Of a DNA stretch of 64,000 bases, positions 28,546-38,681 are shown one piece after another; position 1 is the first letter of the stretch, and the number at the start of each line of letters is the position of its first letter. Below the pieces are notes generated by a model. That model was given only the letters and a program-made list of their open reading frames with translations. It made no database searches and had not been told where the DNA came from. The DNA is from Scheffersomyces stipitis CBS 6054 (Eukaryota > Ascomycota > Pichiomycetes > Serinales > Debaryomycetaceae), in assembly GCF_000209165.1 (NCBI RefSeq), contig NC_009047.1, positions 434,001-498,000 on the forward strand, given 5' to 3'. A program made the position numbers and the translations under genes.

Positions 28546-29814
28546 TTATTCTTCTATAATATAATTTCCCAACTTGTCCATCTTTAGGTTCTTGACTCCA
28601 CTAGACAACATCTCTACGATTCTTTCGTTTTCTTCCTCTTGGTTGTCATCGTCACTGTCAATCTCTTCTTCTTCGTAATCATCACCGTCTTCATCGTCTT
28701 CACCGTCTACATCTTCATCATCGAATTCCGAAAGGTCATCTTCGTCCTCATATCGATTTATTCTCATTCCCAAAACTGCCTTTTCCAAGTCTTTGTCCTC
28801 CTTGACCCCAGTCGTTTTCTTAGCATATCCCGATGCCTTCACCTCTACATCTAGACTCTTTTCACGGATAACATCACGTTTGAAGTTAGGATAAGCATAC
28901 TTGTAACCATCACCGTATCCTTCAGTGTCGAACATGGTAGCATCGTGGCTAGGAGCGTATCTAAACTTCTTTTCAAAAAAAGATCGTATACCTTCCACGT
29001 CTCTGTCAAAGTACTGCTTAGCGTCAGGATGTTCTATGGAGACACACTGAGGGAAATCGATGACTACAAAGTCGAACTCGTGCTTGGAAGCTTCAGAGTC
29101 GTCTCGGATGATTATGTTGAACTCATTGAAGTCACAGTGGATCAACCCATGGTTAGCCAACTTGACGATGAAGTTCATCAACTCAGAGTACAACTTCCTG
29201 TAGTCTCTATGTTTTCGCAAGTGTTTCATAGGAATTCCCTTGATCCACTCCATTAACACACAGTGTCTGGACGAATCAAACGGCTCGGGAACATTGAACC
29301 CGTTGTTATACAATACTACCATAAATTCGTGTTCCTTCTCGGCAGCAAGACGAGACAAGTACATCCAGTTGGAAGTCAGCTTATTTTTCAAGTAGTCACG
29401 GTTGTTTTTGACAGTTTTGAAGGATGTTCTACCCAAACGGTGAATCTTCATCACCTTCTGAACTCCTTGTGGATCACTGACAGAATAGATATCCGATTCT
29501 TTACCTACACCAATAGTAGTTCCTACAGAGTACACAGTTTGTCTGTTAAGCATGGATTTGAGAGCCAAGTAGTCGTAACCAGAGTAAGTCAATCGGAACC
29601 CGTCGTATTTGGCGTTCCTTAACCGGTTGACTAATTTCAATTTGGCTAGGTCCCCAATGGCCCTGTTGGTGCCTGAGGGAGACTTCAACCCTCCTATAGA
29701 ATGAATCAAGGTGGTAGGAACCAACTCGTGATTTCTCGAGCCAATTTCCACAGCTTGAAGAACTTTGAAATCGTCAGAGGTCAAATACCTCATATGAGAA
29801 GTATCAAGCTTCAT
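28546..29814 (-). CDS. RIO2: Rio2 atypical kinase/ATPase for 40S maturation
   Basis: RIO-family ATPase needed for late cytoplasmic maturation of the small ribosomal subunit. In 422 residues: a winged-helix N-terminal domain (about 10-90), the RIO P-loop equivalent GVGKESDIYSV, the hinge MEWIKGIPM, the catalytic loop GLIHCDFNEFNIII and the metal-binding DFPQ. A strongly acidic tail (around 360-400, runs of Asp/Glu) follows, then a short C-terminal end. Convergent with SSB1. Its 5' end lies next to a possible divergent spliced gene at 29891. Confidence 0.96.
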   Translation of the reverse strand: MKLDTSHMRYLTSDDFKVLQAVEIGSRNHELVPTTLIHSIGGLKSPSGTNRAIGDLAKLKLVNRLRNAKYDGFRLTYSGYDYLALKSMLNRQTVYSVGTTIGVGKESDIYSVSDPQGVQKVMKIHRLGRTSFKTVKNNRDYLKNKLTSNWMYLSRLAAEKEHEFMVVLYNNGFNVPEPFDSSRHCVLMEWIKGIPMKHLRKHRDYRKLYSELMNFIVKLANHGLIHCDFNEFNIIIRDDSEASKHEFDFVVIDFPQCVSIEHPDAKQYFDRDVEGIRSFFEKKFRYAPSHDATMFDTEGYGDGYKYAYPNFKRDVIREKSLDVEVKASGYAKKTTGVKEDKDLEKAVLGMRINRYEDEDDLSEFDDEDVDGEDDEDGDDYEEEEIDSDDDNQEEENERIVEMLSSGVKNLKMDKLGNYIIEE

Positions 29815-29890
29815 GTTGTTGTAGTTATTGCTGCTATTTCTGTAGGTATTGGTGCAGAAAGACTGGAAATCACAAACTAATTTTTTTCAG

Positions 29891-30235
29891 CCATCTCTGC
29901 GCTCCTGGGAAGTGCTACATAAAGGATACAGGCATAGATTTATCAATGTTGATGGAATTCCATACAGAGCAATTGTCCTTTTATATAGATCCACTAGTAA
30001 TGAGGGAGTATTGACATTGTCGCAGAATACTGGTGTAGAAGTAATTCAGATTACTTCCTTGAAAATACTGGAAGACGAACTACATTTCAACGAGATATCC
30101 AGCATTAGTCTGGAACCTATTTCAAACCTAATACAATTCAATTTACACGACGAAAATATACTGAAGCATAGCATAACTATTCCAATTCACAACGCAATCC
30201 TTGAGTACAGCGTTTTCAATTTTTATTCAAACTAG
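29891..30235 (+). CDS. Possible 3' exon of a small unidentified gene
   Basis: An open frame of 114 codons without any ATG. It is preceded by a convincing splice acceptor: a branch-like AACTAAT and a T tract ending in CAG at 29890. The translated part (SWEVLHKGYRHRFIN ... EYSVFNFYSN) is rich in beta-strand patterns and could be a small OB-like fold, but I do not recognise the family. The first exon is not settled. An ATG at 29794, inside the antisense of the RIO2 start, joins in phase only with an unusual GTAGGT donor at 29842. If real, it would be a short protein overlapping RIO2 head to head. Confidence 0.35.
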   Translation, partial: PSLRSWEVLHKGYRHRFINVDGIPYRAIVLLYRSTSNEGVLTLSQNTGVEVIQITSLKILEDELHFNEISSISLEPISNLIQFNLHDENILKHSITIPIHNAILEYSVFNFYSN

Positions 30236-30278
30236 TAGCCCTAATTCTTCCATAGAGTAAATTTTACATCGTTCTACA

Positions 30279-30476
30279 CTACAGTATACATGAAATGGTG
30301 TCTAAAAATGACAACTCATCTTGCGACAAGGATAAGAATTTATTATGAACTTCTTCTTTGCTACCGAAAGTGTATAGAGTTCTGTTGTAGATTGAGATAT
30401 TTGGGTAGATATTGATTTCGTCGACGTATTTCGGGGAATATTTCTCAAACCAATAGTCGCTTTCTCTAGAGTTCAT
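30279..30476 (-). CDS. Small unidentified ORF (65 residues)
   Basis: Frame from the ATG at 30476: a polar, aromatic-rich peptide starting MNSRESDYWFEKYSPKYV and ending LDTISCIL. It has no signal peptide or membrane segment. The composition looks more protein-like than the random frames around it, but no family is recognised. It is convergent with the ORF ending at 30235. Confidence 0.3.
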   Translation of the reverse strand: MNSRESDYWFEKYSPKYVDEINIYPNISIYNRTLYTFGSKEEVHNKFLSLSQDELSFLDTISCIL

Positions 30477-31216
30477 TTTGAAGGCTAAAGACGGCAATTA
30501 ATCGGAATATAGAATTTTAAGGAGACGAAATCATTAACGGCCATATTAAAGTGCTAATCCTGGTAGTGTTTATATCCCACTAGGATAGTGATCCTGCTGG
30601 TCAAATTCACATGCTATTGATATCATTTCCGCCTGTAGTCCACTACACAAGATCGGCCATTGGCTCTTTTTCCAATGCTGCCGACCTGCAAGAAGGTAAG
30701 GGACTTTGAACGGCCCTGCTAGAATTTCAGTTCGGAGCTGTTTCCGCATACCTTTTACGCCAGGTGTATCTTGATGAATTCCGACACTTCCTGTAAAACT
30801 CCATTCAGCTGTGTAGTTTATTTTTTTCGAATTTACATGTAAAATTATGGAGTAGCTGCAGACATGAAGCATTGTGTATATAGCCGACCATGCATAATTC
30901 ATTACCTCCCCTGAAGCCACTTAACTTTTAGGCATAGAATACATTTGGTGGTCGCAATTTATTTCTCTTTCAGAATGGATAAGGGTTCTTGTGAAACATC
31001 CGTATATTCGCACGGCACCTCAATGAAATTACAGTGATCCCTCCTTTCATTTTTGTATCCTACTGTTTCTAAGATGAAATGAAATTGTTCTTTTCGCATT
31101 TGGTTATCATTTGTGGATACATTGTCAGTATCTCAAATCCTTAAAAAGGTTCCTTCTGCCAAAAATATTGATAGTGTTTGAAGCTTTTCTCCTATCAATT
31201 TATCATCATCACGATC
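30477..31216. other. STE24 upstream region
   Basis: About 740 bp. A minus-strand frame at 30570-30920 begins with GTG rather than ATG and has no domain, so I do not call it. No RNA gene is seen. Confidence 0.5.
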
Positions 31217-32631
31217 ATGTTTTCGATTTCTGAAGTATGTCCTTTCATTTTCTTAAGAAATCTCTTTCATTTCTAGCATTGACAAAATAGTCTTTTAAGT
31301 TCCTTGATTCGGATTTAATTAACTGGAAGCTAGTTCTTGGGTTGTTGTCAACTGGAAAATACGTATTTGATACTTATTTGAAGTATCGCCAATACGAGGT
31401 ATTGCAACAGAAGTCAATCCCAGCTTCGATTAAAGCTGAAATTGACCCTAATGACTTCGAAAAATCAACCGATTATAATATTGCTAAGCTTAAACTAAGC
31501 GTCTTCAACAATACCTATTACTTGTTTCAAAGATTATTTACTATTAGAACCAATATATTTTACTCCCTTTGGCAGACTACTGGATTATTAATGTCAAGAG
31601 CCATTCCTTTTCTACCCCAATTCATGAAAGGCACCATCACTCATTCTCTTTTCTTTTATACAACCATCCTGCTTATTTCAGAAATAATAGATTTGCCGTT
31701 TTCGTACTACCGAGAATTTGTTGTGGAAGAGAAATTTGGTTTTAACAAGCAAACTATTGGTCTTTGGCTCAGAGATCACATTGTTGGGTTTGCCTTGAAC
31801 ACTGTTATTGTTAATGGTGTACTTTCAGGATTGTTGAAAGTCTTTGAAATATATGGAGAGTCATTCATCGTCTATGCAACTGGCTTCTTATTTGCTGTTT
31901 CTTTGGCTTTTTTTTCATTGAGTCCTTTTATTGGACGTCTCTTCCATAAGTACACTCCTTTGCAAGATGAAAATTTGAAACATCAAATTGAAAACTTAGC
32001 AAGCAAGTTAAATTTCCCGAAGACAAATATTTTTGTTATAGATGGTTCTTCAAGATCGTCTCACTCAAATGCTTATTTTGTTGGATTACCATGGTACAAA
32101 GAAATTGTGATTTTTGACACTTTGATAGAAAAACAAACAACTGAAGGAGTTGTAGCAGTTTTGGGTCATGAGCTAGGGCACTGGAAACTCAATCATATAC
32201 CAAAATTGATGCTAATTCAATTATTGGATTTCACACAGATCTTCGGTCTTTTTGGTGTCTTTATCAACAACAAGTCCTTATACTCCTCTTTTGGATTCAC
32301 TGAAAGCCAACCAGCTATAGTTGGATTGGTATTATATTGGATTATTAAGGAACCAATTTCAAGTGCCACGAGATTTGTTACAAATATATTCTCCCGCAAG
32401 TTCGAGTGCCAAGCAGACGAATTTGCTAAGAATTTAGGGTACCAGGATGACTTATCCAAATCGCTATTGAAGTTGCATATCAGCAGTCTGTCAGTAACAA
32501 GCACCGTTTGGTTGTACTCAGCCTATTATAATGGCCATCCGTTATTATCCGAAAGATTAAGTGGTTTAGGCTACATCTCCAAGGAGAAGATTTCAAGGGA
32601 AACCAAATCTAAGCCATTAAAGGAAGATTGA
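31217..32631 (+). CDS. STE24: CAAX prenyl zinc protease Ste24, one intron
   Basis: ER-membrane zinc metalloprotease that removes the AAX of farnesylated CAAX proteins and processes a-factor precursor. The main frame lacks an ATG at its conserved start. Joining an 18-nt first exon (31217-31234, MFSISE) to 31291-32631 gives 452 residues, against 453 in S. cerevisiae, with FLDSDLINWK at the family position. The HExxH zinc motif is in LGHELGHWKLNH, and the third ligand is expected in FECQADEFAK. Several hydrophobic membrane segments are present, and SRSSHSNAYFVG is the conserved active-site loop. The splice join is an inference but is the only in-frame solution I found. Confidence 0.9.
31235..31290 (+). 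other. STE24 intron (56 nt)
   Basis: Donor GTATGT at 31235 and acceptor AATAG at 31290. An earlier TAG (31276) would bring an immediate TGA in frame. There is no canonical TACTAAC; the best branch candidate is CATTGAC, about 10 nt before the acceptor. Confidence 0.8.
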
Positions 32632-32997
32632 GAGGCTCTTGGTTTGATCTAAATTTGATAAGTGTTCTTTTTTTTTTTGCCTTATATAGTAGTGCGAAAG
32701 TTTTCAAAATGAATCACCAGTGTAGCATTTCTGAAGATAGGAAAATCAATGTACACATTTGATCTCATAACCAGCCTCAAAAAACTTGAAACCATAAACA
32801 AATAAGTTGGATTTTCTTCGCAGCAAACAAGTTGGACAGTAATCAATTACAAAGTCGTCTACTGCCGGTTGCAACAGAGAGAGTGATCTATTCGAACGTA
32901 GCTAAGCAGGTTGTGCCTCCACGAAAGTTGCTTATGTCACGTTCTTAATCACGTGACAATTTAGGCGTGAACTACCACCCTTTAACATTCTGATTAA
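32632..32997 (+). promoter_or_regulatory. Upstream region with TCACGTGA box
   Basis: Between STE24 and the small ORF at 32998. It carries a palindromic TCACGTGA at 32949-32956, only 42 bp before that ATG, so it is a plausible Cbf1-type site. A run of nine or more T lies near 32669. Confidence 0.45.
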
Positions 32998-33405
32998 ATG
33001 GATATAGACTCCATCAATGAACTGGAAGGGCCCCATGAGGACTCTTCCCGCTTCAACGTTTCCAATAAAGCTTTAAACGAACCCAAACCGTCAGATATTG
33101 GCCGAAAACGACACAGTGACGTCGCACGCGATGATCTGATGGACCTTGATGGTGAGTTCTCAGATGCCGTAGAAACCGGCGAATTCGAGCCATCTTTCGT
33201 GACAGCAAGGTCAACTACTGCTGATGACTCTCTTGCCGCTACCCAAGAAATCTCAAATGTCCTGAACACCTTGAATGAAGAGCCAGAAATGTCCATTATG
33301 GACAGCTTTGAAACTTCAGTTTTAAAGATTTCTGACGGAACTTATGCAGGACTATACTCTTCATGGTCCAAACAGTCTGGCTTCTGGGGAAACGAAATGG
33401 TGTGA
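32998..33405 (+). CDS. Acidic hypothetical protein (135 residues)
   Basis: The ATG at 32998 opens a 135-residue, strongly acidic frame (MDIDSINELEGP ... GFWGNEMV). It is rich in Ser/Thr/Asp/Glu and predicted disordered, with a short C-terminal aromatic segment (GLYSSWSKQSGFWGNE) that could be a binding motif. No family is recognised. The TCACGTGA box immediately upstream and the ATG context support expression. It is the last ordinary gene before the inverted repeat. Confidence 0.5.
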   Translation: MDIDSINELEGPHEDSSRFNVSNKALNEPKPSDIGRKRHSDVARDDLMDLDGEFSDAVETGEFEPSFVTARSTTADDSLAATQEISNVLNTLNEEPEMSIMDSFETSVLKISDGTYAGLYSSWSKQSGFWGNEMV

Positions 33406-34098
33406 AAATTTTTCACGAAGAACGATGAGACTGAGAGATGAAGGGGTATAAATACTTCTCGGATAAGACTATCTATTCCATGTATAACTTATATAACTTA
33501 ACTTCTCTTTTATACTTGAAAGCTTGAATAGATTTTTACCCGAAGAAATCACTAGATATACTTTTCTAGACCTTTGGTATTACTATTTCTAGAGTCAACT
33601 CTCCACTCGTGTTTTTTCTCCCCATCATTTCTCCCCCACTTCACTCTTATTTCGACGACTCTTTTATCTAGTGACTGGACTTGTAACGACTAGTAGACAA
33701 CCCCATCATGCAATTGCAAATCTCTCTAAAGTTAGAAAATTGGAGATGATTATATGCAGTCGCGATTGTAAATCTATGGAAACAAAAGTTCGCTATATTC
33801 GATATAGAATATGGAAGTCACTCCACGAGATAGCTGACCCACAATTAAAGGTCAAGCTGTCATATCATAAGGTAACCCTGGGATTAGTGGGTTGGCAATG
33901 TTATAAATAGGCTCAGACTCCTGAATTTGGAATAATGTTGCATTGAGAGTTGAACTTTTTTACCAAGAGTTAGTTATATCTCCTACTAAATGTACGAAGC
34001 CTGTTATTTTTTCATGAATAACTCTCAGCGCCCCAAAACAATAATGACGCCATGTGCCTATCTTTCCGACAATTTACTTATTTACCTTTTTGTTTTTG
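33406..34098. other. Intergenic region to the left of the inverted repeat
   Basis: AT-rich, with a few unsupported short frames (for example 33671-33910). The plus-strand sequence departs from the mirror of the right side exactly at 34098/34099. Confidence 0.5.
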
Positions 34099-34131
34099 TT
34101 TTCACTAATCATTTCAAAAAGCTCCACTTCC

Positions 34132-34853
34132 AACATGGACGTGATTAGAAGAATGTCTACGGAATCCTTCATAACTCTCAATTGTAATTTCTTGAGTGGA
34201 TTCTTTGACCCTTGGTGTCGACTGATCCTTATTACTCAAAAATGGTCTCTTGACTTTACTTTTACACAGCGCTCAAAACTCTTCGATGGCATTTAAACTA
34301 GGAGAATATGAATAACACAAGTTCAAGCCCACTCGGGGCAAGTAGCAAATGAATATCGCGACGCCTGTGGATAGATGCGTTATCAAAAATCAAGTATTTC
34401 AAGTCTCATAACTCAGGATTGTTTTTCACTTGCTAAATGATAGGCTTGATGAAATAATAAAAATGGTTAGCGGTGGTACCTTTGCTTCCTGTATCAGCTG
34501 CATTCTTACCATAGTCAAGTTTTCTCTTTTTATTGGACGCTGCTGGTGTTCTAGTCTTTAACTCGATATAAACCTTGAGGAGATATGGCACTCAGAAATG
34601 AAACGGTGAGACCACGAGTCAGAGAAGTAAGAGATGCCTTCCCACCCCCTGCCGACCAGCCATATTCACGTCTCATACTGTTACCAGCTTCATCTACAAA
34701 AATACAATTCAGGTTAAAGTCAAGCATATATTTATATTCATTTGCCCATTCAAGTCTTTCTTGTCTTAGCTTGTCCAGACTTCTTCGTATTTCCCACTTC
34801 GAAATTCTGTATAGACTAAACTTACAGACTTTAGATATAATAAGAGTAGAAGA
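34132..34853 (-). pseudogene. Decayed Tc1/mariner-type transposase (left copy)
   Basis: Mirror image of the relic at 46759-47480 (see there for the reading). On the minus strand it shows the same DDE landmarks broken by frameshifts and stops. It is cut off at the outer end of the inverted-repeat arm. Confidence 0.75.
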
Positions 34854-34875
34854 TTAAAGAAGAGATTTGACAACC

Positions 34876-35080
34876 GGAAACACAGGCCATTGAATTGTTG
34901 GTTTATTGCACCGCCCCCCCAAGTACATACTTATGGTTTGTATTGAATTTTTGACTATTGGTTCAGGGATCCCATACGAATTGCTGAATATTTGCTAGCT
35001 CGGCTCTTATATGTTGTTGCCATCTGGATGTATGCATTTCAATGCCCAGGTGCTTTCAGCTTATTTTCATTGTGTCTCCG
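34876..35080 (+). pseudogene. Relic of an IPT1-like gene (left copy)
   Basis: The DNA is visibly similar to the middle of the intact IPT1-like gene. Both contain a shared 20-base block, TATTGGTTCAGGGATCCCAT, followed by ACGAA, and similar words such as TTGAATTGTTGG against TTAAATTGCTGG and CCAGGTGCTTTCAG against CCTGGTGCTCTTAG. Several indels destroy the frame. It corresponds to roughly one seventh of the gene and stops where similarity fades near 35080. Confidence 0.8.
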
Positions 35081-35742
35081 TGTCAAGCCAGTAAATCTCT
35101 TGGGTCCTAGTTTACTTCAGTTGATCATACATGTGGCAAGATATTCAAGTAAATAGAACTGTTTTCCATTTATTTCAACTACAAGGCTTCATAAACATTC
35201 TTTCATAGCCTTAGCTTGGTATATGGTTATAATAATAGCAATGAGAAAATACAACTCTCTTCATCAGTTGAATTCTTCATTGCATCATTTTATTTGCACC
35301 TAATTATGGTTCCCGTTCAATATTACATGCCCACATTGCAAGCATATCAATTCTTCAACCTAACAATATAAAGTTTATCAGGTGCTTCAAGAACATGACT
35401 TGGAGACATTACTTTTAAGATTGGGCCAACAATTGCAAGTTAAGAAAAATGAAGATAAAAATAGACAATGTAAATTGTTAGAATTGAGTAAAAAATGGTG
35501 ATGTATTATGAATATTGTTGAGTTAAGCTTAAACTAACACATGAATCAAAAGAGATTATCGGCTGCTTTAATATATGCAAGTATATTCGTACTCGTAGAT
35601 ATGACTAAGGACTTACATTCGCAAAGACAGGCAGTTATGAAATTCTCACAGTAAAATACTAAAAATAATAGAATGGAAAATAGGAATAATAATAAAGAAG
35701 AAATAAGGAATAAAGCGAAATGTTTTCATACCCTCAGCATCA
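35081..35742. other. Arm intergenic region (mirrored at 45870-46531)
   Basis: AT-rich sequence between the IPT1 relic and the 3' end of the 271-residue secreted protein gene. I see no ORF or structure. The right-arm copy is the same. Confidence 0.5.
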
Positions 35743-36558
35743 CTAGGTACACCCATCCGCTCTGTAACTTAAACAAAAGTCAAGTGTTTTGTTTGCGTAA
35801 ACAACACCAAAAATTTCACAACTCAACCCTGCATTAACACATTGTTGAATACACCAACCAGCTTTTGCAGAAAGCCAATCTCCTGTAGCAGATATAGGTG
35901 CACTCCATGATACACAACATCCTGCGAGGCAATACGATCTTGGAGAATCACTAAATACATCTCCACCATGATTATACTCAAGGTCGTCGGCCAAGGCCTG
36001 ACAATTACCAGCATTAGGAGCATGACTTCCATCACAACTAGTGCTATCTCTGGCGATATTTTTCGACTTACCGCAGTCTTCAATTTGGATCTGTTGGTAG
36101 AACAATGACAAATCTGCGTTTCCTGAACTTGCTGATAAGGTAGAAGTATCGTTGAGGCTATTGATATCCAAAAATTTGCATACCTCCTGCTTGAAAGCTG
36201 AAGAAGAACTAAGTTCGACTTGCTCGTCTTGTCCGTTGAATGCGATGTAATTATACAAGTACAATCTATCACCAGTTGCACTTGCTAACTCTGCATCTTT
36301 AAGCAATGAATGCAATTGAACCAACTTGTCGAAAGCATCAAACAGATAAAACGAGAAGTCTTTAAAGTAGGAATCGTACTCGCTTCTCTTATTGTAAACC
36401 AACGAAGCAGCTTCTACGGAAATAGTTCCGTTGCCCTTTGAAAAGTTGTGTTCCTTGTTAATAAAAGAAGATAATGAATTGTAGTAAGCAGGATCGTTGA
36501 TTGCCGCAGTGACAATGCCGAGAAAGCTAAGAAAAATTGAAACCAAAATAGAAATCAT
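35743..36558 (-). CDS. Secreted two-domain Cys-rich protein (left copy)
   Basis: A 271-residue protein with a signal peptide (MISILVSIFLSFLGIVTA). Residues about 20-170 form a family domain also found in the neighbouring 174-residue gene and the spacer gene: FSFYLFD, then ATGDRLYLYNYIAFNG, an EVC cysteine and a DCG cysteine. Only this member has an additional C-terminal domain (about 172-271) with ten cysteines, including a CC pair in LAGCCVSWS, suggesting a compact disulfide-bonded module. I do not recognise either domain with certainty. The layout (secreted, Cys-rich) is compatible with a killer- or defence-type protein, a cell-wall protein or an effector. Identical copy at 45054-45869. Confidence 0.85.
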   Translation of the reverse strand: MISILVSIFLSFLGIVTAAINDPAYYNSLSSFINKEHNFSKGNGTISVEAASLVYNKRSEYDSYFKDFSFYLFDAFDKLVQLHSLLKDAELASATGDRLYLYNYIAFNGQDEQVELSSSSAFKQEVCKFLDINSLNDTSTLSASSGNADLSLFYQQIQIEDCGKSKNIARDSTSCDGSHAPNAGNCQALADDLEYNHGGDVFSDSPRSYCLAGCCVSWSAPISATGDWLSAKAGWCIQQCVNAGLSCEIFGVVYANKTLDFCLSYRADGCT

Positions 36559-37736
36559 GTCAAATTGTTAATTTTCTTGAAAAGTTTGTTTGGATCACCT
36601 AAGTAATGGTTGAGTGAATTTCAATTGCTCTGAGGAATGCTTTCTTTAGTTATTTATATATTGCGAATCGTGTCAATGTTTAAAATATAAAAATTATGTT
36701 CATCCACATTGCAGTCAATAATACTTAGGCAATTCTAATTTGGACTGCAATATCATATGAATTTTTTCAAAGAGATACATATTGGTGCATGTGGCCCTAT
36801 TCTGATCCCCGTGATCCCAATTCTGGTGCTCGTGGGCCAGTATTCATTGCTATTGTAACTGAACATATACAAATTTGGAGAACGTGAAAGACAGAAGTTT
36901 TTTGCAGTCGATATTACATACAGGAATACTTTTCACGCCTCTGCATACGTTTTCTTCGTGCATGCAGTATTCGGTGCAAATTCGTTTCTATTTTTCTTTT
37001 GGAGCCGCTACTGTTATATCGGTCCAATGTCAAATTCAATTATTTTCTTTGTATTTTTGTTTCTTTTAAAATATAAGGTTCGTCTAAACGCAGACACAAA
37101 TAATTTGTAGATTATACATATGTACTAGGTACAGGTACTAATGCTTAAAATGATTTGCATGGTATGGTAAAATTTCAAGGCGCCTAGTTTGGTGTATACT
37201 AATCAACTTTAAGGTCAATTGTTGGGGTATGGTTAAGTGATCGTCCAAAACATTTAAGGTTAACCGGAACCAACGTGCTTACAGGTAAGATATTAGGTTG
37301 AACCTATTGGTTGCACAACATGACTTCTGCTTGATTTGTCTCCCTTAGCTTCTTCTTATTAGAAAAATGTAGCAGCGACCCAATTTAGAAGTAGATCAAT
37401 ATTTCAGTATTTTAAATTATATACTCCGCAAAATGTATGCTAAAGTGATGAGTTCTGTAAATAAGCCGCGTTCGTTTAACTAAGCAAAATAGTTCAAAAA
37501 ATACTGAATCTGAACCCAGTAATGTATTAGAATTTATTGGAAACCATGTTACATGCAAAATAAACGCGGAAACTCTCGAACAATTCCTAGCATGTGCAGA
37601 ATTGAATTTCATAAGCGGAGAAACGTGGATATAACGTCCTGTTTGATCAGACCTAGAAATTGAGAATAGTTCTTAAACTGGTGGTTTCCAACTTATAGCC
37701 CTCCTAAGAACGAAGATAAACAAGTGGTCCTCCATC
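36559..37736. other. Divergent promoter region of the two secreted-protein genes (mirrored at 43876-45053)
   Basis: Nearly 1.2 kb separating the 271- and 174-residue genes. It contains TATATAAA-like elements close to the 271-residue gene (around 36653-36660). The only arm mismatch I found, at 36685, lies here, 127 bp upstream of that start. Frames at 36875 and 37412 have no support. Confidence 0.5.
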
Positions 37737-38261
37737 ATGATGTTTCATGTACTCCTATATCTTATTTTAAATTTCTGTTTGGTCAACGCTGTTATGACGA
37801 CTTCTTATTCTAAAGCAATAGGCTTGTTCACAAGTGGAACAGCGTCTTTTGCAAAGAATTCTGGGGTGATCAGAGTAGGTTCTAGAGATGCGCCTCGTGA
37901 TGGTATTAATCCGTATTTCGTTCCTTTGAATTTCTACCTGTTTGACAACTATTCTAAGTTGAAAGCGATTTCTAGTATACTAAATGCTGCTGTTGAAGCT
38001 GGAGCTACCGGTGACATATTGTATTTGTACAATTACATTGCTTTTAATGGTGAAGAAGGGAATGTGGCCTTAACAAATTATACTTCAAACTTCAAAGATG
38101 AAGTTTGCCTATTTTTGAAGACATACGAAGCTAATTCAACATTAGAATTATCAGAAACTACAGCGGACAAGAAGCTATCTACGTATTATAAGAATTTCCC
38201 AGTTGGAGATTGCGGAGGGGATGTCGGTGGAGATTTCAGTTCTCATGGATATAAGACTTAA
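37737..38261 (+). CDS. Secreted single-domain protein (left copy)
   Basis: A 174-residue protein with a signal peptide (MMFHVLLYLILNFCLVNA). It has the family domain only: PLNFYLFDNYSKL, GATGDILYLYNYIAFNG, DEVC and GDCGG, so two conserved cysteines and no Cys-rich tail. It ends in a short Gly/Ser-rich stretch. It is a paralogue of the 271-residue protein and of the spacer gene product. Its 3' end faces the IPT1-like gene. Identical copy at 43351-43875. Confidence 0.83.
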   Translation: MMFHVLLYLILNFCLVNAVMTTSYSKAIGLFTSGTASFAKNSGVIRVGSRDAPRDGINPYFVPLNFYLFDNYSKLKAISSILNAAVEAGATGDILYLYNYIAFNGEEGNVALTNYTSNFKDEVCLFLKTYEANSTLELSETTADKKLSTYYKNFPVGDCGGDVGGDFSSHGYKT

Positions 38262-38681
38262 TTTGGAAAACTTCAGTTAGTTCGGAAAATTAGACTGATA
38301 TGTATAATTGTTTATTACACTATATAGCGCTTTCCACATGTTGAATATATGTTCTATATATTCACTCTTACTTTTCTACAATTTGAATTGTTTAAATCTA
38401 AGGCGTAGTTGCTGTCATTCAATCCAGCCGACTATTTACTCTTGGCTGAAATCGAATACATCAACTTATGTCTGGCACAAGGCTATTTCATAAATCTACA
38501 ATTATGAATTGTTGGTAATTCTATAAACCTACCAATAGATGCGTACTAGGTCGTAGAAAAAGTAAAATTCTAAGCATTGTGTGGCGATGAAAAGTATTCA
38601 TATTAGAAACAATGGTAACAACAACCAGTAAAACAGAATTGGTGACAGCAGATGACCCGATACATGAAGAACACAATGATT

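Noticed and set aside
30570..30920. Minus-strand 116-codon frame
   Set aside because: It starts with GTG, not ATG, and has no recognisable domain.
34585..34857. Plus-strand 90-codon ORF in the left arm (and its mirror 46755-47027)
   Set aside because: It is antisense to the transposase relic, which explains the open frame.
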